DNA of 64,000 bases from Pirellulaceae bacterium (lineage in GTDB: Bacteria > Planctomycetota > Planctomycetia > Pirellulales > Pirellulaceae). The notes beneath the pieces are model-generated. The model saw only the letters and a program-made list of their open reading frames with translations, did not search any database and was not told the origin of the DNA. The stretch spans positions 1-64,000 of the forward strand of contig JAHDXO010000019.1 of assembly GCA_023382975.1 (NCBI GenBank), read 5' to 3'. This document shows, piece after piece, positions 57,401 to 64,000 of the stretch (positions within the stretch are counted from its first letter, which is position 1; each line of letters opens with the position of its first letter). Both the position numbers and the translations under genes were made by a program.

Positions 57401-57699
57401 TTGTACATTTCGCGCCACTCGGGCGAGAAGAAGGTTGGTCCGTGGGGGGCCCGTTGGTTGCCGTCCTGGGCGGACCCGTCGGCATCGCAGATCAGCGCGC
57501 CGCCGAACCCCTTGGCCTTCATTTCTTCCAGGTCGCGGGTAATTGCCTCTTTGGTGACGCAGCCGTTGAGCCACCACCAGTAGGCCCGCAGCCGCGCTTC
57601 GCGCGGCGGCGAATCCCAGCCCGCTTCGAGCGGTTCGGCAGCCGGGACCGCGAACGGCAGCAGGAACAAAATGGACGATAGAAGGATTGTACGTTTCAT
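54415..57699 (-). CDS. secreted GH106-like alpha-L-rhamnosidase
   Basis: This exported glycoside hydrolase of about 1094 residues has a signal peptide (MKRTILLSSILFLLPFAVPA). The N-terminal catalytic barrel starts with AYWWWLNGCVTKEAITRDLEEMKAKGFGGALI, followed by MSLNIQSGWNLGGPMVT. A KYLHTDSWEVEPLNW segment carries probable catalytic acids, and LQIHPESGGPH follows. A beta-sandwich at about 190-310 interrupts. The C-terminal galactose-binding-like domain ends RIIGDDALPPEQRLTQTN. These match GH106 enzymes, which release L-rhamnose from glycans. The start at 57699 follows AGGGTGA. It is the last gene of the GH106b-isomerase-GH106a operon. Confidence 0.88.
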   Translation of the reverse strand: MKRTILLSSILFLLPFAVPAAEPLEAGWDSPPREARLRAYWWWLNGCVTKEAITRDLEEMKAKGFGGALICDADGSAQDGNQRAPHGPTFFSPEWREMYKHALREADRLGLEMSLNIQSGWNLGGPMVTDDDAAKKLVWSETRVTGPALVEQKLPEPAARDGYYRDALVLAYPVKAPEGKESLLVGLESSSEQSDHPLKNLADGDPDTFWVSSGSQPGKGPSREKPAWVTLKFHEPVTVDRLTLRPRPMYGPRECQLQVSEDGKEFQLVKAFAADEQKPSTVQFDAVRGRVFRLLVSSAFDRGSPEAPRNVQIAELTLAGKEGSWPDLAGMKRPIRNWQEKAGHKSLHFSAPDTTLLLEQDPAVPGEEDTRPAEVLDLTTQVDEGGTLRWDVPAGSWQVLRFGCTIGNRSYVSTCSEGWEGYSLDVLDSGAFRRYWDAVVEPLIADAGPLAGTALKYLHTDSWEVEPLNWTPTMPEEFRRRRGYDLLPWMPVLAGRIVENRNASHRFLHDFRKTLGDLAIDNHYRLFRDGAHKHGLQIHPESGGPHAVPVDAQRCLGFNDVPMSEFWAWSWRHRIGDNNRFFVKQPASAAHTYGRRLVAAEGFTTIGPHWQETLWDNLKPSFDKACCEGLNSLVWHEFVCSPAEQGMPGIQYFAGTHLNPNVTWWAKSEPFFAYINRCQFLLQQGLFVADACYYYGDHVPNFAQHKRTDPARVLPGYDYDVITEEALLTRASVKDGRIVLPDGMSYRVLVLRDHRAISLPVLRKVHELVEAGAMVVGPKPVEAMSLQDSDEDVKKIAAALWDTGRVVADKTAREVLLAAGVKPDFEFSGGDEQTDLDYIHRRDDRAEIYFVANRNTRCETVSCTFRVAGKVPELWDAVSGCRRFAAAYTEAEGRTTVPLEFAPCGAWFVVFREPSEQHPATAQTNRVQYSTLSVLDGPWQVTFDPRWGGPETVEFHDLVSWPEREEPGVKFYSGTAVYRKTFELPHDSNIPAEGQRCWLDLGDVRELAEVKLNGRSCGIVWSPPFRADISGAVKPGTNHLEIEVVNFWPNRIIGDDALPPEQRLTQTNIRKLTKDTQLMPSGLFGPVTIKVPMR

Positions 57700-57722
57700 G
57701 CGATTCACCCTTGCGATTCGGT

Positions 57723-59231
57723 TCAAGGCGAGACAACATCAAGCGAGATTTCCAACAGCGCGGCGGCCTTGCGGAACAACGATAGATTGTGACCGATACT
57801 CAGCGCGCCGTGGTGGGTTGGCGCGAGAGCGAACCAGCGGTTCATCGTCTGCGTCGGTCCTGCGGCGAAGCGGACGTGCGTCATCGTGTTGCCGATCTTC
57901 AGGATGGGCGCCGCAACGGCCTCTCCCTGATTGGCGATCAGACGCAAGCGGCCGTCGCCGGTCTGGGTCAGGTTCAGCAGCGTTACGGGGCCCTTGCGCA
58001 CCGTCGCTTCGACACTGACCCCGGTGCCCCATTTGCCGTGATACAGGCCCATCCCGCGCAACACGGGCTTGCCGTCGGCGATCGCGATATGGAAGGGACC
58101 GTCGTGCCCCAGGAGGATCGTACCGCGGTCGTAGTCGGCCGCCACGATCTCGCTGTAGCTGCCGCCCACGCCCAGCGCATCGCAGATCTTCATGGCGACG
58201 GCCGTCTTCATGTCACCTTCGCCGCTGCAGGGAATGCCTTGCGCGGTCAACAACGAATGGCCCAGAATGAACGCGGCCTGGAGCTGCTCGTACGGATTGC
58301 CGTCCTTGCCGCGATAGTAATAGGTCAGCGCATCCAGGTCGAACTCGCGGACCAACCTCTCCTGCGCCACGGCAACTCGGCAAGCGGCCTCCAGTTGCTC
58401 CGGACGCGGTTTCCGCGCCAGCGGGTCGGACGGCGAGTCTTCGCTCAAGACGAACATCTCCCGCACCTGGTCCAATTTGGCCTGCTTTTCGGCGTCCGTC
58501 ACCGATTCGGCCAACTTCGCCAAGTCGCACATCTCCAGCACCTCGACGTACATGCCGGTCTGCGCAGTGATCATGGTAAAGTCGCTGTACATGTCCAACA
58601 TGCCGGGATAGGTGTGGCCGAGGAACCCCATCCGACCTTCGCGCAAGGTGCGCACCACGCCTGCGGCCTTGATCCATTCGGCGATTTCGTTCCAGGCGGC
58701 GATGGCCTCGGGATGACCGGCGGTGCGTTCGTCGGTCAGCGAAATCGCCGGCGTTTCGTCCAGCCCCAGCAGGCCGGTGACCAAGTGAAAGTCGATGCCG
58801 CTGCGGTTGTAGGCATTGGCGATCTCCGGGACGCAGCAACCGACGCAGTGGGCCAGCCACTCGCCGGTCGTCGTCTGATCGTAGTTCATCGCGGCCGTCG
58901 GCTGCAGGTTCAGCACCACCACCGGCCGGCGGCAGTGCCGAGCGATGTGCAGATGCGAGGCGCTCATCGCGTACGTGGCCGCGTGACAGAAGATCAGATC
59001 GACGTTCGCAGCGTTCAACTGCTCGGCCGCGCGGCGCGATCCGGCGTCGTCGACGACCATGCCGACGTTGCACACATCGCCCCACGCAGCCATCCGCTGG
59101 GCGAGAAAACTGTTGTAGCCGAGCAGGCGGTCCAGCAGGCCCTCGAACTGATTCCAATAGTGTGGATGCCCGATCGAGTACAAGCCGATTCGCGGCCTCT
59201 TTCCGGGCTTGAGGGGGGCAAACACGGTCAT
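57723..59231 (-). CDS. L-fucose/L-arabinose isomerase family protein
   Basis: This 502-residue cytoplasmic isomerase has an N-terminal Rossmann-like domain (RIGLYSIGHPHYWNQFEGLLDRL), a middle domain with GFLGHTYPGMLDMYSDFTMI and a C-terminal barrel with SGEGDMKTAVAMKI, GGSYSEIVAADYDRG and IGNTMTHVRFAAGP. Members isomerise aldoses to ketoses; the C-terminal block with E and D residues would bind Mn2+. The start at 59231 has GAGGT upstream. It sits between two GH106-like genes (2 and 23 bases apart), so L-rhamnose, L-fucose or a related deoxy sugar is a plausible substrate. A classical RhaA was not seen here. Confidence 0.85.
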   Translation of the reverse strand: MTVFAPLKPGKRPRIGLYSIGHPHYWNQFEGLLDRLLGYNSFLAQRMAAWGDVCNVGMVVDDAGSRRAAEQLNAANVDLIFCHAATYAMSASHLHIARHCRRPVVVLNLQPTAAMNYDQTTTGEWLAHCVGCCVPEIANAYNRSGIDFHLVTGLLGLDETPAISLTDERTAGHPEAIAAWNEIAEWIKAAGVVRTLREGRMGFLGHTYPGMLDMYSDFTMITAQTGMYVEVLEMCDLAKLAESVTDAEKQAKLDQVREMFVLSEDSPSDPLARKPRPEQLEAACRVAVAQERLVREFDLDALTYYYRGKDGNPYEQLQAAFILGHSLLTAQGIPCSGEGDMKTAVAMKICDALGVGGSYSEIVAADYDRGTILLGHDGPFHIAIADGKPVLRGMGLYHGKWGTGVSVEATVRKGPVTLLNLTQTGDGRLRLIANQGEAVAAPILKIGNTMTHVRFAAGPTQTMNRWFALAPTHHGALSIGHNLSLFRKAAALLEISLDVVSP

Positions 59232-59233
59232 GG

Positions 59234-62200
59234 TTACCTCACTTCCTTCGTTTCTGCGGTTCTCAGGATGACCGGGCCTAACAGTCCGGCGGGTAGCAAC
59301 GGCGAGTCCTGCTTGACGGTCGGCGCGGCGAGAAAGGTGCGACGCTTCTCCGGGGGCAGAGTCGCGTCGCCAACCAATCGGTTGTTCCAGACGTTCACCA
59401 CGTCGATCTCGACGGTATTCCGAGCGGTGCGAACGGCATCGGTGATCTCGATCTGCCAGGGGGCGATCCATAAGACGCCCAGCTCTTCGCCGTTCAGGCG
59501 AATTGCGGCCAAATCGCGGACTTCGCCCAGATCCAAGTACAGCCGCCGATCGCCCCGCGATGCCGGGAGATCGAACTGGCCGCGGTACGTCGCCTTGCCG
59601 GAATAGTACTTCACCGCGGGATCCGGATGCTGCGTCCAGTCGATCAGCGATTCGAGCGCGATCGATTTCGGGCCGCCCTGCTGCGGATCAAACGCCAACG
59701 TCCAGGCACCGGTGATTTCCAGGGGTTCGGGCAGCGCGTGTACCTGGAGCGTTTGCGTTCGTCCATCGGCGCTCGTCAGGACGTAGTCGCCTGCTTGCCA
59801 GATCAGCGCGCTGACCGAGCCATCGTCATCGCGGGCCAATTCAATCGCTACGTTCGGTTGCCCGCTGGCGGGACGCGGAGTGGTCTTGGCCAAGGCCGCA
59901 ATTTCGGCTGCATCCAGCGCACGGGGAAATTCTCGCACTTGTCCCAACTCGCCGCGGAACGGCGCACCGCCCGCCGACGTCGGGGACCCGGGATGCACGA
60001 CACGCGTGCTTCGCAGTCCCCGGTGAACGAAAGCTCCGTTCAGGTACAGGCTCGGTTGGCCGTCACGATAGACCACGGCAACGTGAGTCCAGTCGGTCAA
60101 GGCGGCCGCATGGACCAGCACCGGAGCGAAGTAATTGGCGCCGTGCTCGAAGACGCAAATGCCATTGCGCCCGATGGCCAAGCCCGCCCCGGCGTGGTTT
60201 CCCGCCGACGAAATGGTGTCGCCGTGCGGCGGGAAGATCGCGTCGTTTCGCTTGTCGCCAAGTCCCCGCACGCCTTGGTTCGTCTCCTCGTGCAGCGTGG
60301 TATCATCGGCCGGTTTCACCCAGGCGGCAAGCGTGAAAGTGCCGGTCGAAGCCGGGGTCCCGTTGGGCGAGGTCCGTTTGGTCAGGATCGTACTCAACAG
60401 CGGCTGACCGTTTCGCTGAACCGAGACGATGCGGTCGGGATTCGCCGCCGCGGTCTTGCGGAACACGACAAACACCGAGCCGTGTGGCCCGAGGTGCAGC
60501 GGCAAGCGGACCGTCTCCCGGCCGACATCGTACACGGCCGGGCGCTCGACACGCCCGGTGTCCGGCCGCCAAAGTTCCGGGGCTTTGTTGCTGACGCGGA
60601 ACGAGGCGACGGTAGTGACCGGCTCGGCCTCCGGATTGGCCACGAAATAAATGTCGGCATCTGCCGAGCGGCGATGCGTGAAACGCAGCGGGACACTGCT
60701 GTCGAAATCGCGTCCGAGATTCAAGGTCGCCAGGACGTCGCGCAGATTCGCGTCGGCAATCACGCGCCGCTCGCCGGTACGCAACTGCTCGGCCAACCGT
60801 TGGACCTCGGCGTCGCACTCGGGATAGTCTTCCATGCTTGGGGACCGCGACGGCAGCGGCCCGAGCACCGTCGCTCCGGCGGCGACCAGATCGCGGATCC
60901 TTCGCAACAAGGCCGGCCGCATGCTGGTCTGCGGCGGCAGGACCAGCACCTGGTAGGTGGCTCCGTGAGGCAGTTTCAACAGGCCGTCTTCCACGGTCAG
61001 TTTGTCCTCGATCACCTCGGCGTTGATGTAGTCGAAGTCGTGGCCGTCCGGCAACTCGGGGTCGCGGGTGCCGGTCATTTTCGGCGTGTCCTCGCCGATG
61101 AAATAGGCCACGTCGGCGACTCGCGTCCCTTGCTGCAGCATCCAGCAACATCGCCGCACGTAATCGACCCAGGCTCGGCTGTGTTCGAACCACGTGTTGT
61201 GCCGGTTGAACTCGGTGCCGAACCAGGCGTTCACGCCCGGGAGCCGATCTTCCCACGGCTGGTGAATGGCGACGTGCAGCACGAAATGGTTGATGCCTTC
61301 GCAAAACGCCCAGTCACCGCGTGCCTTGAGAGCCGCCGGGGCGTTGCGGAACGGCGGACCGCCGGTGAACGCCTCGGCCGAAACCACCGGCTGGCCGCAG
61401 ATATTGGCACACGAGGACGCCGCGCGACACTCGATCGATCCCAGGCTGCCCGTCACCCAGAACTCGCCGCCCACGCGATCCGACTGGCTGCCGTACTGAA
61501 GGAACTCGCCGGGAAATCCCCAGTGCCCGTAGTTTTCCAGCCAAAGCTGCAGCCCGTGCCGGTGGCACAGATCGCGCAGGCCGCCCACGTACTCGGTGCC
61601 GATCCGCTCCGCGACCAGTCGGCGCAGATCCCACAGAAACCGATCCGATTGATCGGCGCTGCCGACGATCCGGCCTTGCAGGACGGCCAGCCACGGCAAC
61701 GGGTCGTAGTCGTAACGCGCGCGGAACGTCTCGGCGAAACCATCGGTCCAGTTCTGCGAGCCCATCTCGTAGCTGTCGGCCACCACTCGCGTCAGCGCTC
61801 GGCGGTCGGCGGCGGGCATGCGTTGCAGGATCTTCCCGAGGAAGGCGTCGAAATGGGCCGCGGCGGCTTGCCGGTTCATCTTGTCGACTTCCAGCCCCTC
61901 GGCCTCGGGCGAAGCGGGAGCGTTGCGCGTGCCCGTGGGCGTCATCCCGATCCGCTGGATCACCCATGCGCCGGCGGGCACGTCCCAGTGCAACGTTCCG
62001 TCGGGCGACAGCCGATCGGTCAAGTCCCGCACGTCGTCCGGGCGGACGGTCAAGTCCCGGGCATTCGGCTCCTGGGAACTTGGCCACAGATAAGCGTCCC
62101 ACATCGGCAGCGGTGTCGGATGCATCTTGCCCAGTTGTTTCTCGATGTAGGATTCCAGCTTTGCCGCGCCGGTCAGATGGATCTCGGCCAAGCCCGGTTG

Positions 62201-63160
62201 GCCCCGCAAGTCTCGCAGGATCAGGCGGAATCGCTTTGCCGTGGTGGCCGGGAAGGAGACCGTCACCGGCCCGCGAGGCATCGGCCCCACCCCGACGGCC
62301 ATGTTCGATCGGTCGAACCCGAAAGACTTGATCTCCTGGAATTCACCATCGCGGCTTGCGGCCTGCAATTCGCACTGCGCCGCCCAAGCGGATGCCGACG
62401 GGATCAACGACAGATGGCGAGCGGTGAGCGGCTGATCGAGTTCGATGTCGATGACCAGCGGTTGCTTGTTCGAGGGGAACGCCAAGGCGGTGTCCAGATC
62501 ATCGTCGATCATGCGACGCACGTTTTCGAAGGCGGGCGTACAGGTGATACGCGGCGAAAGCGAGGCGAACGTCACGGCGTCATGCTGCGGAGCGGGAAAC
62601 GCCAGCACGGCGACATCTTGAAACGGCGTCGCCGGCGCCGGCAACTTGCCGATGAACTGTACCGGACCTTGGACGCGAGTTTCCGAGGAAGCCAGAAAAC
62701 GCATTGCCTGGTCCGGTTCGATCCACGGCCCGCCCGACTGACTCCACCCGGGACAATTGAACATGCCGATGTTCACCCCCACGCGTCCGGCTTCGCGGAT
62801 CGCGTGTTCGACCATTTCCCACCACGGCTCGCTCAGCGCCTTGACCTCGCCGGCCGGGACATCCTTCAGGAAGATATTCCCGATAAGCGCTTCGCCGATG
62901 CCCACCCGCGCCATCGCCTTCAAATCGCGGGTGATGCCCTCCTTGGACAGGTTGTCGCTGATCCAATACCAATAGCACCAGGGCTTGGTCGATTCTGGCG
63001 GATCAGAAAAACCGTCCATCAAGTCGTCACCCGCCACGACCAGCGTCCCGCAAAACATGCTCAACGCCAGCCAAGCTGCGAAAGCCAAGCCGGTCGTGCC
63101 GCCGGAACGGAAAGGCAGGGCGAACTCGGCCATGGTTTGAGTGACTTTGACAGCTTTCAT
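59234..63160 (-). CDS. secreted GH106-like rhamnosidase with inserted LamG domain
   Basis: This exported protein of about 1308 residues has a signal-anchor (GLAFAAWLALSMFCGTLVVAG) and then the GH106 pattern: PWCYWYWISDNLSKEGITRDLKAMARVGIG, VNIGMFNCPGWSQSGGPWI, RVVADSYEMGSQNWTDGF, HGLQLWLENYGHWGFPG and PELWRPDTGRVERP. A concanavalin-like LamG module (FTLAAWVKPADD, GLAIGRNGICVFEHG, DWTHVAVVYRDGQPSLYLNG) is inserted at about 920-1090. The C-terminal sugar-binding fold ends with RLVGDATLPPEKRRT. It leads the operon with the isomerase and the second GH106. Start at 63160 with GAGGAG upstream. Its paralogue shares the general layout but lacks LamG. Confidence 0.86.
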   Translation of the reverse strand: MKAVKVTQTMAEFALPFRSGGTTGLAFAAWLALSMFCGTLVVAGDDLMDGFSDPPESTKPWCYWYWISDNLSKEGITRDLKAMARVGIGEALIGNIFLKDVPAGEVKALSEPWWEMVEHAIREAGRVGVNIGMFNCPGWSQSGGPWIEPDQAMRFLASSETRVQGPVQFIGKLPAPATPFQDVAVLAFPAPQHDAVTFASLSPRITCTPAFENVRRMIDDDLDTALAFPSNKQPLVIDIELDQPLTARHLSLIPSASAWAAQCELQAASRDGEFQEIKSFGFDRSNMAVGVGPMPRGPVTVSFPATTAKRFRLILRDLRGQPGLAEIHLTGAAKLESYIEKQLGKMHPTPLPMWDAYLWPSSQEPNARDLTVRPDDVRDLTDRLSPDGTLHWDVPAGAWVIQRIGMTPTGTRNAPASPEAEGLEVDKMNRQAAAAHFDAFLGKILQRMPAADRRALTRVVADSYEMGSQNWTDGFAETFRARYDYDPLPWLAVLQGRIVGSADQSDRFLWDLRRLVAERIGTEYVGGLRDLCHRHGLQLWLENYGHWGFPGEFLQYGSQSDRVGGEFWVTGSLGSIECRAASSCANICGQPVVSAEAFTGGPPFRNAPAALKARGDWAFCEGINHFVLHVAIHQPWEDRLPGVNAWFGTEFNRHNTWFEHSRAWVDYVRRCCWMLQQGTRVADVAYFIGEDTPKMTGTRDPELPDGHDFDYINAEVIEDKLTVEDGLLKLPHGATYQVLVLPPQTSMRPALLRRIRDLVAAGATVLGPLPSRSPSMEDYPECDAEVQRLAEQLRTGERRVIADANLRDVLATLNLGRDFDSSVPLRFTHRRSADADIYFVANPEAEPVTTVASFRVSNKAPELWRPDTGRVERPAVYDVGRETVRLPLHLGPHGSVFVVFRKTAAANPDRIVSVQRNGQPLLSTILTKRTSPNGTPASTGTFTLAAWVKPADDTTLHEETNQGVRGLGDKRNDAIFPPHGDTISSAGNHAGAGLAIGRNGICVFEHGANYFAPVLVHAAALTDWTHVAVVYRDGQPSLYLNGAFVHRGLRSTRVVHPGSPTSAGGAPFRGELGQVREFPRALDAAEIAALAKTTPRPASGQPNVAIELARDDDGSVSALIWQAGDYVLTSADGRTQTLQVHALPEPLEITGAWTLAFDPQQGGPKSIALESLIDWTQHPDPAVKYYSGKATYRGQFDLPASRGDRRLYLDLGEVRDLAAIRLNGEELGVLWIAPWQIEITDAVRTARNTVEIDVVNVWNNRLVGDATLPPEKRRTFLAAPTVKQDSPLLPAGLLGPVILRTAETKEVR

Positions 63161-63861
63161 CGGGGAAACTCCTCGGCGGTTCATGGTTCGCTCTCGTCCG
63201 CTGTGGCCGCTCCCAGTCGCCACGCAAGGCGATGGCGGCCAAGGCTGTTGTTGCGAGGATCGGACGATCGTCCTGTTATACGATGTTCGGCAGATCGCGA
63301 ACAGCGCCAGCGAAGTGTTGTACGATCACGAGTAAGCATCGTTCGAGAAACAACTGTCGCCTCGCCAATGTAGCCATCACACTCCGTGGGATGATCAGCA
63401 ATGAACACTGGACAGTTATTTCTCGAACGATGCTAAGTGCTCAATAACCCCAGTCGCACCGCCGTCAGAGAATCGGACAGCGCTTCGATCGACTGTGCTG
63501 CACCAAGACCGGCAATTCGGAATCGAATGCCGCGTTGGGCTTGCTCCACGCCAAACGGGAGCAATTTCTGGCCGTCTTGGCGTACCCCCGCCTAACCGAA
63601 CTGATGCGGCAGTCCGCCCAAGTATCCCCGCGACCGTCCCTCGCGCCGGAAACCGGGTAACGGCCCCGGCCGCCACTGATCGCCGGGCTTGACCACTGGT
63701 CGCTGGGCTTGCACGTCGGTCGCAGACACCGGATGGCCGGCGGTCTCGTGTCTGTCGTCCTTCGTCAACGCCTTCAGTTGCTGTTCTCCCAGCTATTGAG
63801 CAGTCACGTCGTCGGACACAGTGGCCCGCGGGCGCCGAATGCGGGTCGGGGGGGGATTATG
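63161..63861. other. gene-free region upstream of the GH106 operon
   Basis: This 700-base stretch contains the leader of the GH106 operon near 63165-63240 and the inverted-repeat element at 63333-63435. Frames on either strand are Arg/Pro-rich shadows. The rest (63436-63861) shows no repeats or recognisable gene. Confidence 0.4.
63333..63435. repeat. MITE-like element with 25-bp inverted repeats
   Basis: TAAGCATCGTTCGAGAAAC plus AACTGTC at 63333-63358 is the near-perfect inverse of GACAGTTATTTCTCGAACGA plus TGCTAA at 63411-63436. About 52 unique bases lie between. A 16-base match to one arm (TCTCGAACGATGCTTA) occurs at 23264-23279, between the helicase and cytochrome-like genes. The layout is that of a small non-autonomous transposable element or a palindromic repeat family. 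Confidence 0.6.
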
Positions 63862-64000
63862 TCAACCTTCTCGTAGTCGCCCCACGTCGTCGGACGCGCG
63901 TGGGTAGTTGGCCCTTTGGGCGTGCGGCAGGGCAGCGGGCAGCTCGCCCGCGACCGAAAGCTCGAACTCCTCCAGGACGATCTTCTTATCGGGCAACAGG
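63862..64000 (-). CDS. possible 3' end of a gene cut by the window edge
   Basis: Reading leftward from the right edge, an open frame gives about 45 residues (DKKIVLEEFELSVAGELPAA, later RASDDVGRLREG) ending at a TGA at 63862. The charged, non-repetitive composition favours a real C-terminus, but with so little sequence it cannot be identified. Confidence 0.3.
   Translation of the reverse strand, partial: LLPDKKIVLEEFELSVAGELPAALPHAQRANYPRASDDVGRLREG

Noticed and set aside
59627..63373. 1248-codon open frame on the + strand opposite the GH106 gene, and the similar 1070-codon one at 54469-57681
   Set aside because: Both exactly shadow glycoside hydrolase genes with strong motifs and signal peptides on the other strand.
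63181..63447. Small genes upstream of the GH106 operon
   Set aside because: Frames cross the inverted-repeat element and are Arg/Ser-rich; nothing suggests a protein.

Overview
The window looks like a chromosomal segment of a GC-rich planctomycete, probably of the Pirellulales type. This rests on family content, not on a database search. It carries a large PVC-type gene combining a glucose-dehydrogenase-like fold, HEAT repeats and a CxxCH haem motif. It also has a secreted sulfatase, a ThuA-like protein, two xylose-isomerase-like TIM barrels, two very large secreted GH106-like rhamnosidases, an FHA-GAF histidine kinase and a sigma-70 factor paired with a ribosome-hibernation-like protein. No rRNA, tRNA or CRISPR array was seen.

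Bases 1-6300 form a gene-poor accessory island of visibly lower GC. It contains three copies or remnants of one group II intron lineage, all lacking a reverse-transcriptase gene. One copy (3121-4016) has its middle replaced by an addiction-module antitoxin and a beheaded ParE/RelE-type toxin. The island also holds an unknown 376-residue gene, a ParA-like ATPase translationally coupled to a HEPN-type protein, and four copies of a short inverted-repeat unit upstream of that pair. From 6324 to 18633 the genes are mostly core or metabolic: pyruvate phosphate dikinase, AroH chorismate mutase, a VWA protein, methionine aminopeptidase, a receiver protein with an FHA-GAF kinase, a secreted metalloprotease with a VHL-beta-like N-terminus, a ThuA-like protein, an NAD(P)-dependent reductase and a sugar-phosphate-isomerase-like protein.

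From 18830 to 20953 lies a compact three-gene cassette: a small unknown protein, a retropepsin-like protein and an Mrr type IV restriction enzyme with a 129-residue N-terminal extension. A UvrD/Rep-like helicase, the PVC cytochrome-like gene, a serine hydrolase, the HPF-like/sigma pair, a transglutaminase/DUF58 pair, a sulfatase, an orphan N6-adenine methyltransferase with an in-frame insertion, and a HicAB module follow.

From 39348 to 50261 the content is again mostly core: leuC-leuD, an M20 amidohydrolase, a Tat-exported TIM barrel, recA, an HtrA-like protease and alaS. From 50318 to 63160 everything reads leftward: a lipoprotein, a two-gene P-loop ATPase plus TPR cassette, and a GH106 / sugar isomerase / GH106 operon that probably releases and isomerises 6-deoxy sugars.

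The best candidates for a poorly described system are the ParA-HEPN pair with its upstream repeats (4104-6157) and the split ATPase + TPR pair (51282-54254). Both look like nucleotide-driven conflict or defence modules, but that role is inferred from architecture only.
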